A stretch of 64,000 nucleotides of DNA from positions 445,501 through 509,500 of the forward strand of contig CP033051.1 of NCBI GenBank assembly GCA_003667865.1, read 5' to 3'. The notes beneath the pieces are model-generated. The model saw nothing but the letters and a program-made list of their open reading frames with translations, was not told the origin of the DNA and did no database searches. Every line of letters starts with the position of its first letter. The stretch's first letter is position 1. Of this stretch, positions 43,124 to 52,294 are shown piece after piece. Both the position numbers and the translations under genes were made by a program. This DNA is from Rossellomorea marisflavi (GTDB lineage Bacteria; Bacillota; Bacilli; Bacillales; Bacillaceae_B).

Positions 43124-44266
43124 TTATTCATTTAATGGGACCTGTATTAATATAACAGTTCCACTTCCAAGCTTAGAATCAATAGATAGCTCGCCTTCTA
43201 ATAGCTCGACCCGTTCTCTCATTCCCATAATGCCAAATGATCCGTGTTGAATGTCTCCTACATCAAATCCTTTACCATCATCCTTAATGACTACGGACAT
43301 TCTATCTCTCTTTATTTCGAGCTTTACTTGTATTTCTTTTGGACTAGCATGCTTTAAGGCATTTTGTACTGACTCTTGTACTAACCGGAAGAAGGAAACC
43401 TCATATTTAGACTGTAATCTATTTTCTAAGCCTAAGTTCGTAAATTTTATCGTAATTCCTTCATTATACTCTTCGATCGTACTTAAGTATTTTTTGAGGG
43501 TCGGGACTAATCCTAAATCATCCAGTGCCATAGGTCTTAAATCATAGATAATTCTTCGCACTTCATATAAAGCAGAACGGACCATTCTCTTTAAATCTTT
43601 AATTTCATCTAAAGCAGACGCCGTTCCTTTTTCTCGATACACGCGATCAATTAAGTCAGATCTCATCAACACATTGGCGAGCATTTGAGCCGGTCCATCA
43701 TGAATTTCCCGCGAAAGACGCTTACGCTCGTCCTCTTGAGCTTCAATAATCTTTAGACCAAAATCCTGTTTCTGTTTGGCTGTCTCAAGAGCCTCACCAA
43801 CCTGTCTTAAATCACTATCTAAATAATTGAGTACGACACTAATCTGCGTACAAAGATTATCTGCTTTTTCTATAGTTGCCTGCAGGTTATGAAGCCTTCT
43901 TTCAAGTTCATCACGTCGTTCACGAAGCTGCGTTTCCTTCTGACGATTCATCGTAAGGTTCATTTGTAGCTCGTGCGCTTTTTCATATGCATCTCGCACT
44001 TCTTTTTCTGTATAGCTTTTGAAATGCTTGCTAACCTCTGATAAGCGATTACGGGCAAATTTTGATTTTAGTTCAAGCTCATCGCCTTCATCAATCACTT
44101 GATTCACCATAACTCGCACTTCTTCTAGTTCTGCTGATAAGATTTCAAAATCTTTTCGGCATTGTTCACCTATTTGAAAAATTTCGTCTTTACTGTTCCC
44201 AACCGTGTCAACCATCTTCTCTAGAATGTGATCGATCATTTTTATGTCAACTTTCTTAAACGACAC
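43124..44266 (-). CDS. degS: Sensor histidine kinase DegS
   Basis: About 380 aa, cytoplasmic, with no membrane segment. The N-terminal coiled-coil sensor (residues 20-180; RNRLSEVSKHFKSYTEKEVRDAYEKAHELQ) is followed by HisKA_3 with the phosphoaccepting histidine in DERKRLSREIHDGPAQMLANVLMRS. The HATPase domain is VSFFRLVQESVQNALKHAS, DDGKGFD and SFGIMGMRERVELL. GTG 44266 is spaced correctly from GAGGG; ATG 44272 is too close to it but in frame. It phosphorylates DegU. Confidence 0.96.
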   Translation of the reverse strand: MSFKKVDIKMIDHILEKMVDTVGNSKDEIFQIGEQCRKDFEILSAELEEVRVMVNQVIDEGDELELKSKFARNRLSEVSKHFKSYTEKEVRDAYEKAHELQMNLTMNRQKETQLRERRDELERRLHNLQATIEKADNLCTQISVVLNYLDSDLRQVGEALETAKQKQDFGLKIIEAQEDERKRLSREIHDGPAQMLANVLMRSDLIDRVYREKGTASALDEIKDLKRMVRSALYEVRRIIYDLRPMALDDLGLVPTLKKYLSTIEEYNEGITIKFTNLGLENRLQSKYEVSFFRLVQESVQNALKHASPKEIQVKLEIKRDRMSVVIKDDGKGFDVGDIQHGSFGIMGMRERVELLEGELSIDSKLGSGTVILIQVPLNE

Positions 44267-44272
44267 GGTCAT

Positions 44273-44763
44273 CCCTCATTTTCTTCAGAATTTATTGTAC
44301 AAATAATAGAGTAAGGAAACTATTACTATCTTTTAAAATTAGACGTTTTTCGGCAAAATTCGTTACAAAGACTCATATGCCTTTTATGAAAGATAAGTCT
44401 TAAATCCTATGTTTTCTCCACTTTTTCCTATAAAATATATTCCATGCACTAGGAAGAACTCCTTTATTCTTTTAGGCATAGTTCTCTTATGGTGAATTGT
44501 TTATTTTTACAACATTTTAAACATACCAGTAATAAAAGTAAAATCGACAACTCGAGTGCTTTTATTATACCATGGATAATACTACATAACGTTTAAGCTT
44601 TTTTTTCGTATGTTAAGTTTGTACAACAATCATGACTGTTGTCAGAATATATAGGTCTTTACAACTAATAATCGGTGAACATGTATACACTTTCGTTCGC
44701 CCAAACACTATTCTACCAAAATAAACCATTTCAGGGTACTACTATTTTAAGGAGGGGTTTGTC
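44273..44763. other. Divergent promoter region between degS and yvyE
   Basis: This is 491 AT-rich bases without an open frame of interest. It must hold the promoters of degS (minus) and yvyE (plus). A small dyad ACAACA ... TGTTGT lies at about 44623-44642. No riboswitch consensus recognised. Confidence 0.4.
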
Positions 44764-45396
44764 ATGCTACAACAGTATTTAACCGTAAAAGGATACGGAG
44801 AACACGAAATCACAATAGAACGTTCACGGTTCATTGCGTACATCCAACGAGCTGAGACTGAGGAAGAAGCACAGGCCTTTATCCAGGACATAAAAAAGAA
44901 GCATTGGGATGCTAACCATAATTGCTCAGCCTATATGATTGGTGAGCAAAACTTAATTCAGAAGGCAAATGATGATGGAGAGCCGAGTGGTACTGCCGGT
45001 GTTCCCATGCTCGAGGTGTTGAAAAAGCGCGATTTGAAGGATACCGTTGTTGTTGTCACACGATACTTTGGTGGAATTAAGCTTGGCGCTGGCGGTCTTA
45101 TTCGCGCTTATGGGAAAGCAACATCAGAGGGATTAAATGCAACAGGGATTGTAGAACGCAAGCTAATGAGGGTTATGAAAACAAAAATTGATTACACATG
45201 GTTAGGGAAAGTAGAAAATGAAATCCGCTCCTCACTATATCAATTAAAAGACATCCATTACCTCGAAGCCGTAGAAGTAGAGGTCTTTGTAGAAGAAACC
45301 AACAAACAAAGCTTTATCGACTGGATGACCGAACTAACAAATGGTCAAGGTAACATCTCTGAAGGCGAAGTCCAATACCTCGAAACGCTGCTTTAG
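44764..45396 (+). CDS. yvyE: YvyE/YigZ (IMPACT) family protein
   Basis: The 210-aa protein shows the IMPACT signature KKHWDANHNCSAYMIGEQ, then DDGEPSGTAGVPMLEVLKKRDLKDTVVVVTRYFGGIKLGAGGLIRAYGKA, followed by a DUF1949-type ferredoxin-like tail. The family resembles ribosomal S5 domain 2 folds and is thought to bind nucleic acid or regulate translation. The neighbourhood degSU - yvyE - LCP gene - tagO matches B. subtilis. Confidence 0.94.
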   Translation: MLQQYLTVKGYGEHEITIERSRFIAYIQRAETEEEAQAFIQDIKKKHWDANHNCSAYMIGEQNLIQKANDDGEPSGTAGVPMLEVLKKRDLKDTVVVVTRYFGGIKLGAGGLIRAYGKATSEGLNATGIVERKLMRVMKTKIDYTWLGKVENEIRSSLYQLKDIHYLEAVEVEVFVEETNKQSFIDWMTELTNGQGNISEGEVQYLETLL

Positions 45397-45457
45397 AGGG
45401 ACGGACCTCTATTAATAGGTAGAACTGCATATATATACAGGTAAGGTCCGTCCCTCT
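45395..45457 (+). terminator. Terminator after yvyE (GAGGGACGGACC family)
   Basis: AGAGGGACGGACCT overlaps the yvyE stop codon (TAG) and pairs with AGGTCCGTCCCTCT. CGGGCCTTTTTTT follows. An unpaired extra copy of the motif lies at 45593-45609. Confidence 0.75.
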
Positions 45458-45816
45458 AGTCGGGCCTTTTTTTATATGTTTCATGATAATGGATACATTC
45501 AAATCCTATCTGCTTACATATAATAAAGAGGAGATTGCAACAAAATTGTAAATTATTCGTTAACACTATATATATCAACATTTTCCCGATTTGAAGGTCC
45601 GTCCCTCTTAATTTTTTGTTTTACGGTTTCGCGAATGCGTAGTACAATAGAATTTAGTGTATTTCGTCAAATTTAGAGGTAATGTGATGGAAAGCGACAT
45701 TTTCTTTTGGGAGCTTTGCACTACTTTCGTATAGGACCATTTTCATTTATGTATTTTATCGCAGATTCAGATAGAGCATTGAACCACTGCACATTTTCGA
45801 TGAAGGAGTTCATAAA

Positions 45817-46875
45817 ATGGATAGAATTAAGATGCAAACGGATAGAAGAAAAAAGCTTAGAAGGCGGAGAATCTTGTATTTTATTCTTGTTCCCCTACTT
45901 GTACTTGCTTTTTCTGGAGTAAGCTATGGGTTTTACCTTTATAAAAAAGCTGAGACCGTATTTAATGATTCCCATAACGACCTTGATGGTAGACAGAAAT
46001 CAGAAAAACGTGAGGTTGCGGTAGATCCAAAAGATGATAGCATCTCGGTATTATTTATCGGTGTTGATGAAAGTAACAGCCGTTCTTATGGAGAAGCAAC
46101 ACGATCTGACGCATTAATGCTTGTTACCCTTAATGAAACAAATAAAACCGCTAAAATGGTCAGCATCCCTCGTGATTCATATGTGTACGTTCCTGAGGTT
46201 GGCTACAAGACCAAAATCAACCATGCCCATGCATACGGCGGACCATCTGCCACAATGGATACAATCGAAGAGCTTCTTGATATCCCTGTTGATTATTATG
46301 TGAAAATGAATTTCTATGCTTTTATTGATGTCATTGATGCCTTAAATGGAATTACGGCAGAAGTGCCTTATGAAATTTGGGAAAAAGATACTGAAGACAA
46401 TCGTAATGCGATACACCTATTACCAGGTGAGCAAGTCCTTGATGGTGAAGAAGCTCTAGCCTTAGCTCGCACACGTAAGCTTGATAATGATGTAGAACGT
46501 GGAAAACGTCAGCAAGAAATTTTGAAAGCCATTATTAAAAAAGCTGTATCAGCTAATTCCATTGCAAAATATGATGACGTGATTCAAGCTATCGGTGACA
46601 ACATGGAAACGAATATGACGTTTGAAGAAATGAGATCGCTAATGAGTTATGGTATCTCCGGGAACATCAATCTTGATACAATGACACTTGAAGGTTCTGA
46701 CACCTATATTGACAATATTTATTATTGGGAGCTAGATGAGGTCGCTCTTGAAGAAACGGCTTACTCGTTACAATCACATCTCGATCTGATAGACAGTGGT
46801 ACAAACCTAAATGCAAATGATGACAACAACAGCAGCACATCTTCAAGTAGCACTGGTGAAGTTGCTAGCGAATAA
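45817..46875 (+). CDS. tagV: LytR-CpsA-Psr family cell wall polymer ligase (TagV/YvhJ position)
   Basis: The 352-aa protein has a short basic N-terminus, one membrane helix (RILYFILVPLLVLAFSGVSYGFYLY) and an extracellular LCP domain (SVLFIGVDESNSRSYGEATRSDALMLVTLN, VSIPRDSYVYVPEVG, KINHAHAYGG, ALARTRKLDNDVERGKRQQ). The tail is a low-complexity Ser/Asn stretch. LCP enzymes transfer teichoic acid or other glycopolymers to peptidoglycan. Its place beside tagO supports wall teichoic acid attachment. The start ATG follows AAGGAG. Confidence 0.9.
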   Translation: MDRIKMQTDRRKKLRRRRILYFILVPLLVLAFSGVSYGFYLYKKAETVFNDSHNDLDGRQKSEKREVAVDPKDDSISVLFIGVDESNSRSYGEATRSDALMLVTLNETNKTAKMVSIPRDSYVYVPEVGYKTKINHAHAYGGPSATMDTIEELLDIPVDYYVKMNFYAFIDVIDALNGITAEVPYEIWEKDTEDNRNAIHLLPGEQVLDGEEALALARTRKLDNDVERGKRQQEILKAIIKKAVSANSIAKYDDVIQAIGDNMETNMTFEEMRSLMSYGISGNINLDTMTLEGSDTYIDNIYYWELDEVALEETAYSLQSHLDLIDSGTNLNANDDNNSSTSSSSTGEVASE

Positions 46876-46881
46876 TTATAG

Positions 46882-46943
46882 AATGAGGCAGTCTTGAGAG
46901 ATTTTCTTGTAAAGAAACCATCTCATAGGCTTGCCTCTTTTTT
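46882..46943 (+). terminator. Terminator of the LCP gene
   Basis: GAGGCA pairs with TGCCTC at the base and GAGA with TCTC inside, then TTTTTTA. Confidence 0.65.
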
Positions 46944-46971
46944 ATAGTGTTATTCTTAGTAACAATTTCAT

Positions 46972-47006
46972 AAAAAAAGAACCTGGTCACTAGAACCAAG
47001 TTCTTA
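46972..47006 (-). terminator. Terminator of tagO
   Basis: On the minus strand AAGAACTTGGT / ACCAGGTTCTT hairpin followed by TTTTTTT. Confidence 0.88.
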
Positions 47007-47012
47007 TCTCTA

Positions 47013-48074
47013 TTAGTTATTTCGCTTTGCCTTTACAAACTTTAGAAGTGGCTGATAGTTATTGCCAACAAGTCCAATACTCTCAACAAAGATCTCAATC
47101 GCAATCATAAGTACTGCGACAATGATAATCGATCCCCAAACTGTTGACTGAGAGAAAATGATAGCAGCTAATCCAAACATTGCTGCAATCGCATAGATAA
47201 TTAGAACCGTTTGGCGATGTGAGTAGCCAAGACGTAGTAAGCAATGGTGTAAATGCGACTTATCCGGTGCCGATAAAGGCTGCTTATTCATAAAGCGGCG
47301 AATGATAGCAAAGAATGTATCTGAAATCGGTACCCCTAAAATGATAACCGGAATGATTAAAGAAACAACCGTTACATTCTTAAATCCTAATAGCGCTAGT
47401 ACGGATATCATAAATCCAAGGAATAATGCTCCAGTATCTCCCATAAAGATCTTTGCTGGATGGAAGTTGTAGAATAAGAATCCTAAAGTACTCACTAGAA
47501 GAATTGAAGCGATTGTTGCAACATATGCGTCTCCCATAATAATCGCCATTCCACTAATCGTAATTAAAGCGATTGAAGAAACACCTGCCGCTAAACCATC
47601 TAGACCATCAATTAAGTTGATTGCATTTGTAACACCGACAATCCAGATAATGGTTAGAGGAATACTAAAGTAACCAAATTCTAATTGACCAACGCCAAAC
47701 GGTAAGTTGATGAATTCGACTTGAACTCCGCCCCACACAACAACCAAAATAGCAGCAGCAATTTGCCCTAAAAGCTTAATCTTTGCAGAAAGCTCCATCA
47801 TGTCGTCAAGTACTCCAGTGATGACGATGATAATGGCTCCCGCAATAATCGCACTAGACATTGCTGGTGAATAAGGATCCTCAGGTTGTAAAATAATAAA
47901 TCCAATTAAGAAGCTTATAAATATCGCTAAGCCTCCAAGACGAGGCATGATTTTTTGATGGACTTTACGTTGATTCGGTTTATCCGTTGCGCCGATTTTA
48001 AAGGCAAGCTTTTTCACAAATGGTGTTATGATGATCGAGGCAATAAAACATAAAAACAAGGTTAAATAAACCAT
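47013..48074 (-). CDS. tagO: UDP-GlcNAc:undecaprenyl-phosphate GlcNAc-1-phosphate transferase
   Basis: The 353-aa protein has about eleven membrane helices. It shows the polyprenyl-phosphate glycosyltransferase motifs KIGATDKPNQRKVHQKIMPRLGGLAIF, GVLDDMMELSAKIKLLGQ, NAINLIDGLDGLAAGVS, FMGDTGALFLGF and SHLHHCLLRLGYSHRQTV. It makes the first lipid-linked intermediate of wall teichoic acid and related polymers. ATG 48074 follows AAGGAGG; ten extra codons upstream are in frame but lack a ribosome binding site. Confidence 0.96.
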   Translation of the reverse strand: MVYLTLFLCFIASIIITPFVKKLAFKIGATDKPNQRKVHQKIMPRLGGLAIFISFLIGFIILQPEDPYSPAMSSAIIAGAIIIVITGVLDDMMELSAKIKLLGQIAAAILVVVWGGVQVEFINLPFGVGQLEFGYFSIPLTIIWIVGVTNAINLIDGLDGLAAGVSSIALITISGMAIIMGDAYVATIASILLVSTLGFLFYNFHPAKIFMGDTGALFLGFMISVLALLGFKNVTVVSLIIPVIILGVPISDTFFAIIRRFMNKQPLSAPDKSHLHHCLLRLGYSHRQTVLIIYAIAAMFGLAAIIFSQSTVWGSIIIVAVLMIAIEIFVESIGLVGNNYQPLLKFVKAKRNN

Positions 48075-48409
48075 GTAATACCTCCTTAATTTTATCTTAA
48101 CCAATTATTGTTGTTTTCATATTGCTACTTTTATGTAATGGAACCAATGTCAGAAACAGAGTGTCCATCCGAGCAATCCAAAAATGATTATACCATTTCA
48201 ATTACATTGTGGATACACTATTTTTCTACAATTTTATAAAAACCTCCTAATAGCCTAGTAGATTCCTATAATATTAGACGACATAAACTCCAATAAAGTT
48301 GCAAATTATTGCTAATTTTTCTAGCTTGTAGTCATTTTGTACAAGTTTTGATAAAATGAACGAATGATGGCTTACATTTTTTCGCAAATTAAGGAGAGAA
48401 AAATAAAAT

Positions 48410-50779
48410 ATGTTAAATATCATTAAAAAAGCCACAAACAAATCGAATCGCCAATTAAAAAAGTACTATAAACTTGTAGAAAACATTAATGAAATAGAAG
48501 ACAAATTTGTGAACCTTTCTGATGATGAGTTAAGAAACATGACCCAGTACTTTAAAGATCAGCTTCAATCGGGTAAAACAATTGATGATATTAAGGTTGA
48601 AGCCTTTGCAGTTGTACGTGAAGCGGCAAAGCGTGTGCTTGGAATGCGTCATTATGATGTACAGCTCATCGGAGGACTTGTCCTTGTTGAAGGAAATATT
48701 TCCGAAATGGCAACAGGTGAAGGAAAAACACTTGTTGCATCTTTACCTTCATATGTTCGTGCATTAGAAGGAAAAGGTGTTCATGTTATTACTGTAAATG
48801 AATACCTAGCACGTCGTGACCGTGAACAAATCGGTAAAATCCATGAATTTTTAGGGCTACAGGTTGGATTAAACTTACCGATGATGGAGCCAGAACACAA
48901 GAAAATGGCGTATCAAGCGGACATTACCTATGGAGTCGGAACTGAATTTGGGTTTGACTTCCTAAGAGACAATATGTCAAGAAGTGCAAAAGATAAGGTT
49001 CAACGTCCTTATCACTATGCTATTATCGATGAAATTGATAGCGTACTTATAGACGAAGCAAAAACGCCACTGATCATTGCAGGGAAAATGCAATCAAGTG
49101 AAGATCTTCATTATATTGCTGCACGTGTTGCGAAGAAGTTTGAAAAAGACACAGATTATGAGTTTGATGATGAAACAAAGGCAACAAGCTTAACCGAGGT
49201 AGGCATTGAAAAGGTTGAGAAAGCCTTTGGAGTAGACAACCTATACGAATTAGAGCATCAAACACTGTATCATTACGTAATTCAAGCTGTTCGTGCTCAC
49301 GTTATGTTTGAACGTGACGTTGACTACATTGTAAAAGAAGGAAAAATCCAGCTCGTTGACATGTTTACTGGTCGCATCATGGAGGGACGGACCTTAAGTG
49401 ATGGCTTGCATCAAGCAATCGAAGCAAAAGAAGGACTAGAGGTAACAGAAGAGAATAAAACACAAGCTCAAATTACCATTCAGAACTATTTCCGTATGTA
49501 CCCTACCCTTTCTGGAATGACTGGGACTGCCAAAACCGAGGAAAAAGAATTTAACCAAGTTTACAACATGCAGGTTGTATCAATCCCAACGAACAGGCCG
49601 AAAATTCGTGAAGATCTAAACGATATTGTGTTTGGCACGATTGAGGAAAAGTACAAAGCTATGGTGAAAGAGGTGAAAGAGCGTCACCAAAAAGGACAAC
49701 CTATCCTTATTGGAACAACGTCTATTTTACAATCAGAAAAAGTAGCTAAGTACTTAGATGATGCCCATTTAACATACGAGTTACTGAATGCAAAAAGTGT
49801 TGAGCAAGAGGTACGGTTAATCTCTCAAGCTGGTCAAAAGAATCAAATTACAATTGCAACGAATATGGCTGGGCGTGGAACAGATATCCTTCTTGGCGAA
49901 GGTGTCGCTGAAGTAGGTGGTCTATTTGTACTAGGAACAGAAAAACACGAAAGCAGACGTATTGATAACCAGCTTCGTGGCCGATCTGGTCGCCAAGGAG
50001 ATCCAGGAGCAAGTCAATTTTTCATCTCAATTGAAGACGATATGTTCCGAAGATTTGCTAAAGATGACCTTGAAAAACTAAGGAAAAAGCTTACCCTTAA
50101 TGACGAGGGTATTGTTCAAAACAAACAAATTTCTGAGTTTGTTGAACGTACACAGCGTATTGTTGAAGGTGCCAATTATTCAATGAGAGAATATAACCTA
50201 AAGCTGGATGATGTCATTAACGAACAGCGTAATATTCTGTATGATCTACGCGAAAAAGTTTTAAAAGGTGAAGATCTTTTAAGAATCTTTAAGGGTATGG
50301 TTAAAAACACGTTTAAGGAATCCATTGAACAATCTTGCCCTGAGGAAGAGCTTGTCGAGCAGTGGAACATTAGTGAATTAAATGGCATCATGAATCAATT
50401 ACTCACACAATCTGTTTCCATCCCTGGAGATGTTGATGAACAGCGTGAAGTAAAGCAACTTCTTCAACCTGCATTAGATGAAACACTTTCGTTCGTTGAA
50501 AGATTTGAGGAAAATGATCAATTAAATGCAACCTTCTCCCAGGTTATGATAAGCTTTATAGACCATCACTGGATTAAACATCTAGAAAATATGACACGTT
50601 TAAAAGAGGGAATTGGTTTACGATCTTATCAACAAGAGGATCCGATGAGAATCTATGCTCGTGAAGGATTAGAATTATTCTCAAGCATGTACTACACCAT
50701 GGAAAAAAATATTGCACTTGAATGCATGGGATTCTTAAAACAAATCTCCACTCTAGAAAACCAAGAAAAGGAGCAATAG
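48410..50779 (+). CDS. secA2: Accessory preprotein translocase ATPase SecA2
   Basis: The 789-aa SecA-type motor has Walker A MATGEGKTLVASLP, HVITVNEYLARRD and DEAD-box IIDEIDSVLIDEAKTPL. It also has VDMFTGRIMEGRTLSDGLHQAIEAKEG, NMAGRGTDILLGEGV and LRGRSGRQGDPG. It is shorter than housekeeping SecA (about 840 aa) and lacks the C-terminal CxC...CC metal-binding tail, which fits SecA2. It is followed one base later by slaP. In B. anthracis the SecA2/SlaP pair supports secretion of S-layer proteins. The codons for MEGRT carry an in-frame GAGGGACGGACC. Confidence 0.92.
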   Translation: MLNIIKKATNKSNRQLKKYYKLVENINEIEDKFVNLSDDELRNMTQYFKDQLQSGKTIDDIKVEAFAVVREAAKRVLGMRHYDVQLIGGLVLVEGNISEMATGEGKTLVASLPSYVRALEGKGVHVITVNEYLARRDREQIGKIHEFLGLQVGLNLPMMEPEHKKMAYQADITYGVGTEFGFDFLRDNMSRSAKDKVQRPYHYAIIDEIDSVLIDEAKTPLIIAGKMQSSEDLHYIAARVAKKFEKDTDYEFDDETKATSLTEVGIEKVEKAFGVDNLYELEHQTLYHYVIQAVRAHVMFERDVDYIVKEGKIQLVDMFTGRIMEGRTLSDGLHQAIEAKEGLEVTEENKTQAQITIQNYFRMYPTLSGMTGTAKTEEKEFNQVYNMQVVSIPTNRPKIREDLNDIVFGTIEEKYKAMVKEVKERHQKGQPILIGTTSILQSEKVAKYLDDAHLTYELLNAKSVEQEVRLISQAGQKNQITIATNMAGRGTDILLGEGVAEVGGLFVLGTEKHESRRIDNQLRGRSGRQGDPGASQFFISIEDDMFRRFAKDDLEKLRKKLTLNDEGIVQNKQISEFVERTQRIVEGANYSMREYNLKLDDVINEQRNILYDLREKVLKGEDLLRIFKGMVKNTFKESIEQSCPEEELVEQWNISELNGIMNQLLTQSVSIPGDVDEQREVKQLLQPALDETLSFVERFEENDQLNATFSQVMISFIDHHWIKHLENMTRLKEGIGLRSYQQEDPMRIYAREGLELFSSMYYTMEKNIALECMGFLKQISTLENQEKEQ

Positions 50780-50780
50780 A

Positions 50781-51686
50781 ATGTTTCCATTTTTCAAAAA
50801 GAAACAAGTAGATGAAATTAAAAAAACGGGTCGTGAGAGTTCTGTTTCTTCAGAGGAATTCCTCGACCAACAGGTAGAAGACCAAGAGCAAGAAATTGAA
50901 ACAGCTCTTTCCATTCATCCAAACTGGAACTTACCAAAAGAGCAGGAATATGTATTTCGTTTTCTAAACAATGACCTGCAGCCATTGAAACCAAATCAGA
51001 TTTCACTTTCTGGTGTTGAATTAGAGCAAGACAATGGAAGTCTACAGGTAACAGCCTTTGTTCGTAACTCTATTGCAAAGCCTATTCGTTTAGAAAAAGT
51101 AGAGTTACTTCTTCTGAATGCTGACAAAGATGTCATTGGTAGAAAAGAGTTTGACCTAAGTGAACTTGGAGAAATTCCGGCAAAAAGCAGTCGACCATGG
51201 ATGTTTGTTTTTGAACAAGGTACACTTGCAAGCCAGGACATGCCAAGTGAAGGTTGGTCACTTGCCTTTAATGTGAGCTCGATGCAGCCTCACCGTTTAG
51301 ACCTTGCAGAGGCCTGGAAGGAAAGCCTTCCTGAAGAAGAGCAAAACAAGCTTGCCGAGCTTGTAAAAACACTACCTAAACCGAAATCAAAAGAATTCAA
51401 CATTATGGGGCTTCAAGCGAAGTTTCTTGAAAACGGCAATTTAAATATTACGGTTTTATTCCGAAATGGAAACCATAAAGGGATCCAAATTCAGCAGCTT
51501 CCCCTTGAAGTATACGATGCGAACCAGGATGTTGTTGCCCGAGGTGCCTTTAAGCTAGAGGACTTTGAGGTAAAAGCCAATACAACAAAGCCTTGGTCAC
51601 TCATTTATCCTAAAGAGATGATCTTGAAAGAAAATCCTGATTTTTCTAAGTGGATTGTGAAGCCATTTCAAGGTGGTACTAAATAA
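50781..51686 (+). CDS. slaP: Accessory Sec S-layer assembly protein, SlaP-type
   Basis: The 301-aa soluble protein has no signal peptide. It starts MFPFFKKKQVDEIKK and contains two related beta-rich halves: QISLSGVELEQDNGSLQVTAFVRNS ... KSSRPWMFVF and FNIMGLQAKFLENGNLNITVLFRNG ... NTTKPWSLIYP. This internal duplication and the tight linkage to secA2 match the accessory Sec system S-layer assembly family. It probably works on the cytoplasmic side with SecA2. No S-layer gene is visible in the window. Confidence 0.82.
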   Translation: MFPFFKKKQVDEIKKTGRESSVSSEEFLDQQVEDQEQEIETALSIHPNWNLPKEQEYVFRFLNNDLQPLKPNQISLSGVELEQDNGSLQVTAFVRNSIAKPIRLEKVELLLLNADKDVIGRKEFDLSELGEIPAKSSRPWMFVFEQGTLASQDMPSEGWSLAFNVSSMQPHRLDLAEAWKESLPEEEQNKLAELVKTLPKPKSKEFNIMGLQAKFLENGNLNITVLFRNGNHKGIQIQQLPLEVYDANQDVVARGAFKLEDFEVKANTTKPWSLIYPKEMILKENPDFSKWIVKPFQGGTK

Positions 51687-51709
51687 TTTTTGAATTTTTG
51701 ATTATACAA

Positions 51710-51798
51710 TAAGGAAATTGCCCCTTTATAGTAGGCAGTTTTCCTTTGATAATGAAGCTAAAATGGCATACCAAATGATCTTGGTATGCTATTTTTTT
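51710..51798 (+). terminator. Tandem terminators after slaP
   Basis: The first hairpin (about 51710-51750) pairs AAGGAAATTGCC with GGCAGTTTTCCTT. The second (51763-51798) pairs TGGCATACCAA with TTGGTATGCTA and is followed by TTTTTTT. Confidence 0.85.
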
Positions 51799-51961
51799 GT
51801 GGCTTGGTTTTGTGTATTGGTGGTGTGTAATTATTAATATACAACTGAGGTTTTGAGTATAGTGGTGAGTGGAGTTGCTTCCTATTATTGATGTTTTTTT
51901 GGGCATATGATAAGGATGATAGCGGCGATTTTTCATTTGTAAACTGTGGCATTGGACAATA

Positions 51962-52138
51962 GGACATTTATTCCGTTATTTGTGTAAAAAGCAGGGTTTT
52001 AAATGGGTGTGCGGACATCTGTTCCGTTATTCAACGAAAAAGCAGCTAATTCCCTGCAATAATCATAAAATAGCGGAACAGATGTCCACTTGGTCATAAA
52101 AACTTTAGTTTTTTCAAAAAATAGCGTGCTAAATGTCC
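51962..52138. repeat. 177-bp phased four-unit element, copy B
   Basis: Units start at 51962 (GGACATTTATTCCGTTATTT) and 52013 (GGACATCTGTTCCGTTATT); inverted units end at 52087 (AATAGCGGAACAGATGTCC) and 52138 (ATAGCGTGCTAAATGTCC). It lies between the convergent slaP and phosphodiester glycosidase genes. The fourth unit is the most decayed. Confidence 0.9.
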
Positions 52139-52258
52139 GCTACACAATCCCCTCCCTCCAAATCCTCCATCACAATCAACCATCCTAATGAATGTACTAG
52201 AGTATAAGTCAAATCATCTTAAACCGCTTGTTGTGTTATTTTTCCACTTCTCCAAACA

Positions 52259-52290
52259 AAAAAGGAACCCAATGATAGGTTCCTTTTTCC
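52259..52290 (-). terminator. Terminator of the phosphodiester glycosidase gene
   Basis: AAAAAGGAACC / GGTTCCTTTTT stem, 11 bp, with a T-run on the minus strand. Confidence 0.88.
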
Positions 52291-52294
52291 TCCG

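Noticed and set aside
48410-50779. Housekeeping SecA
   Set aside because: It is shorter than usual, lacks the C-terminal cysteine motif, is coupled to slaP and is separated from hpf-prfB; SecA2 fits better.
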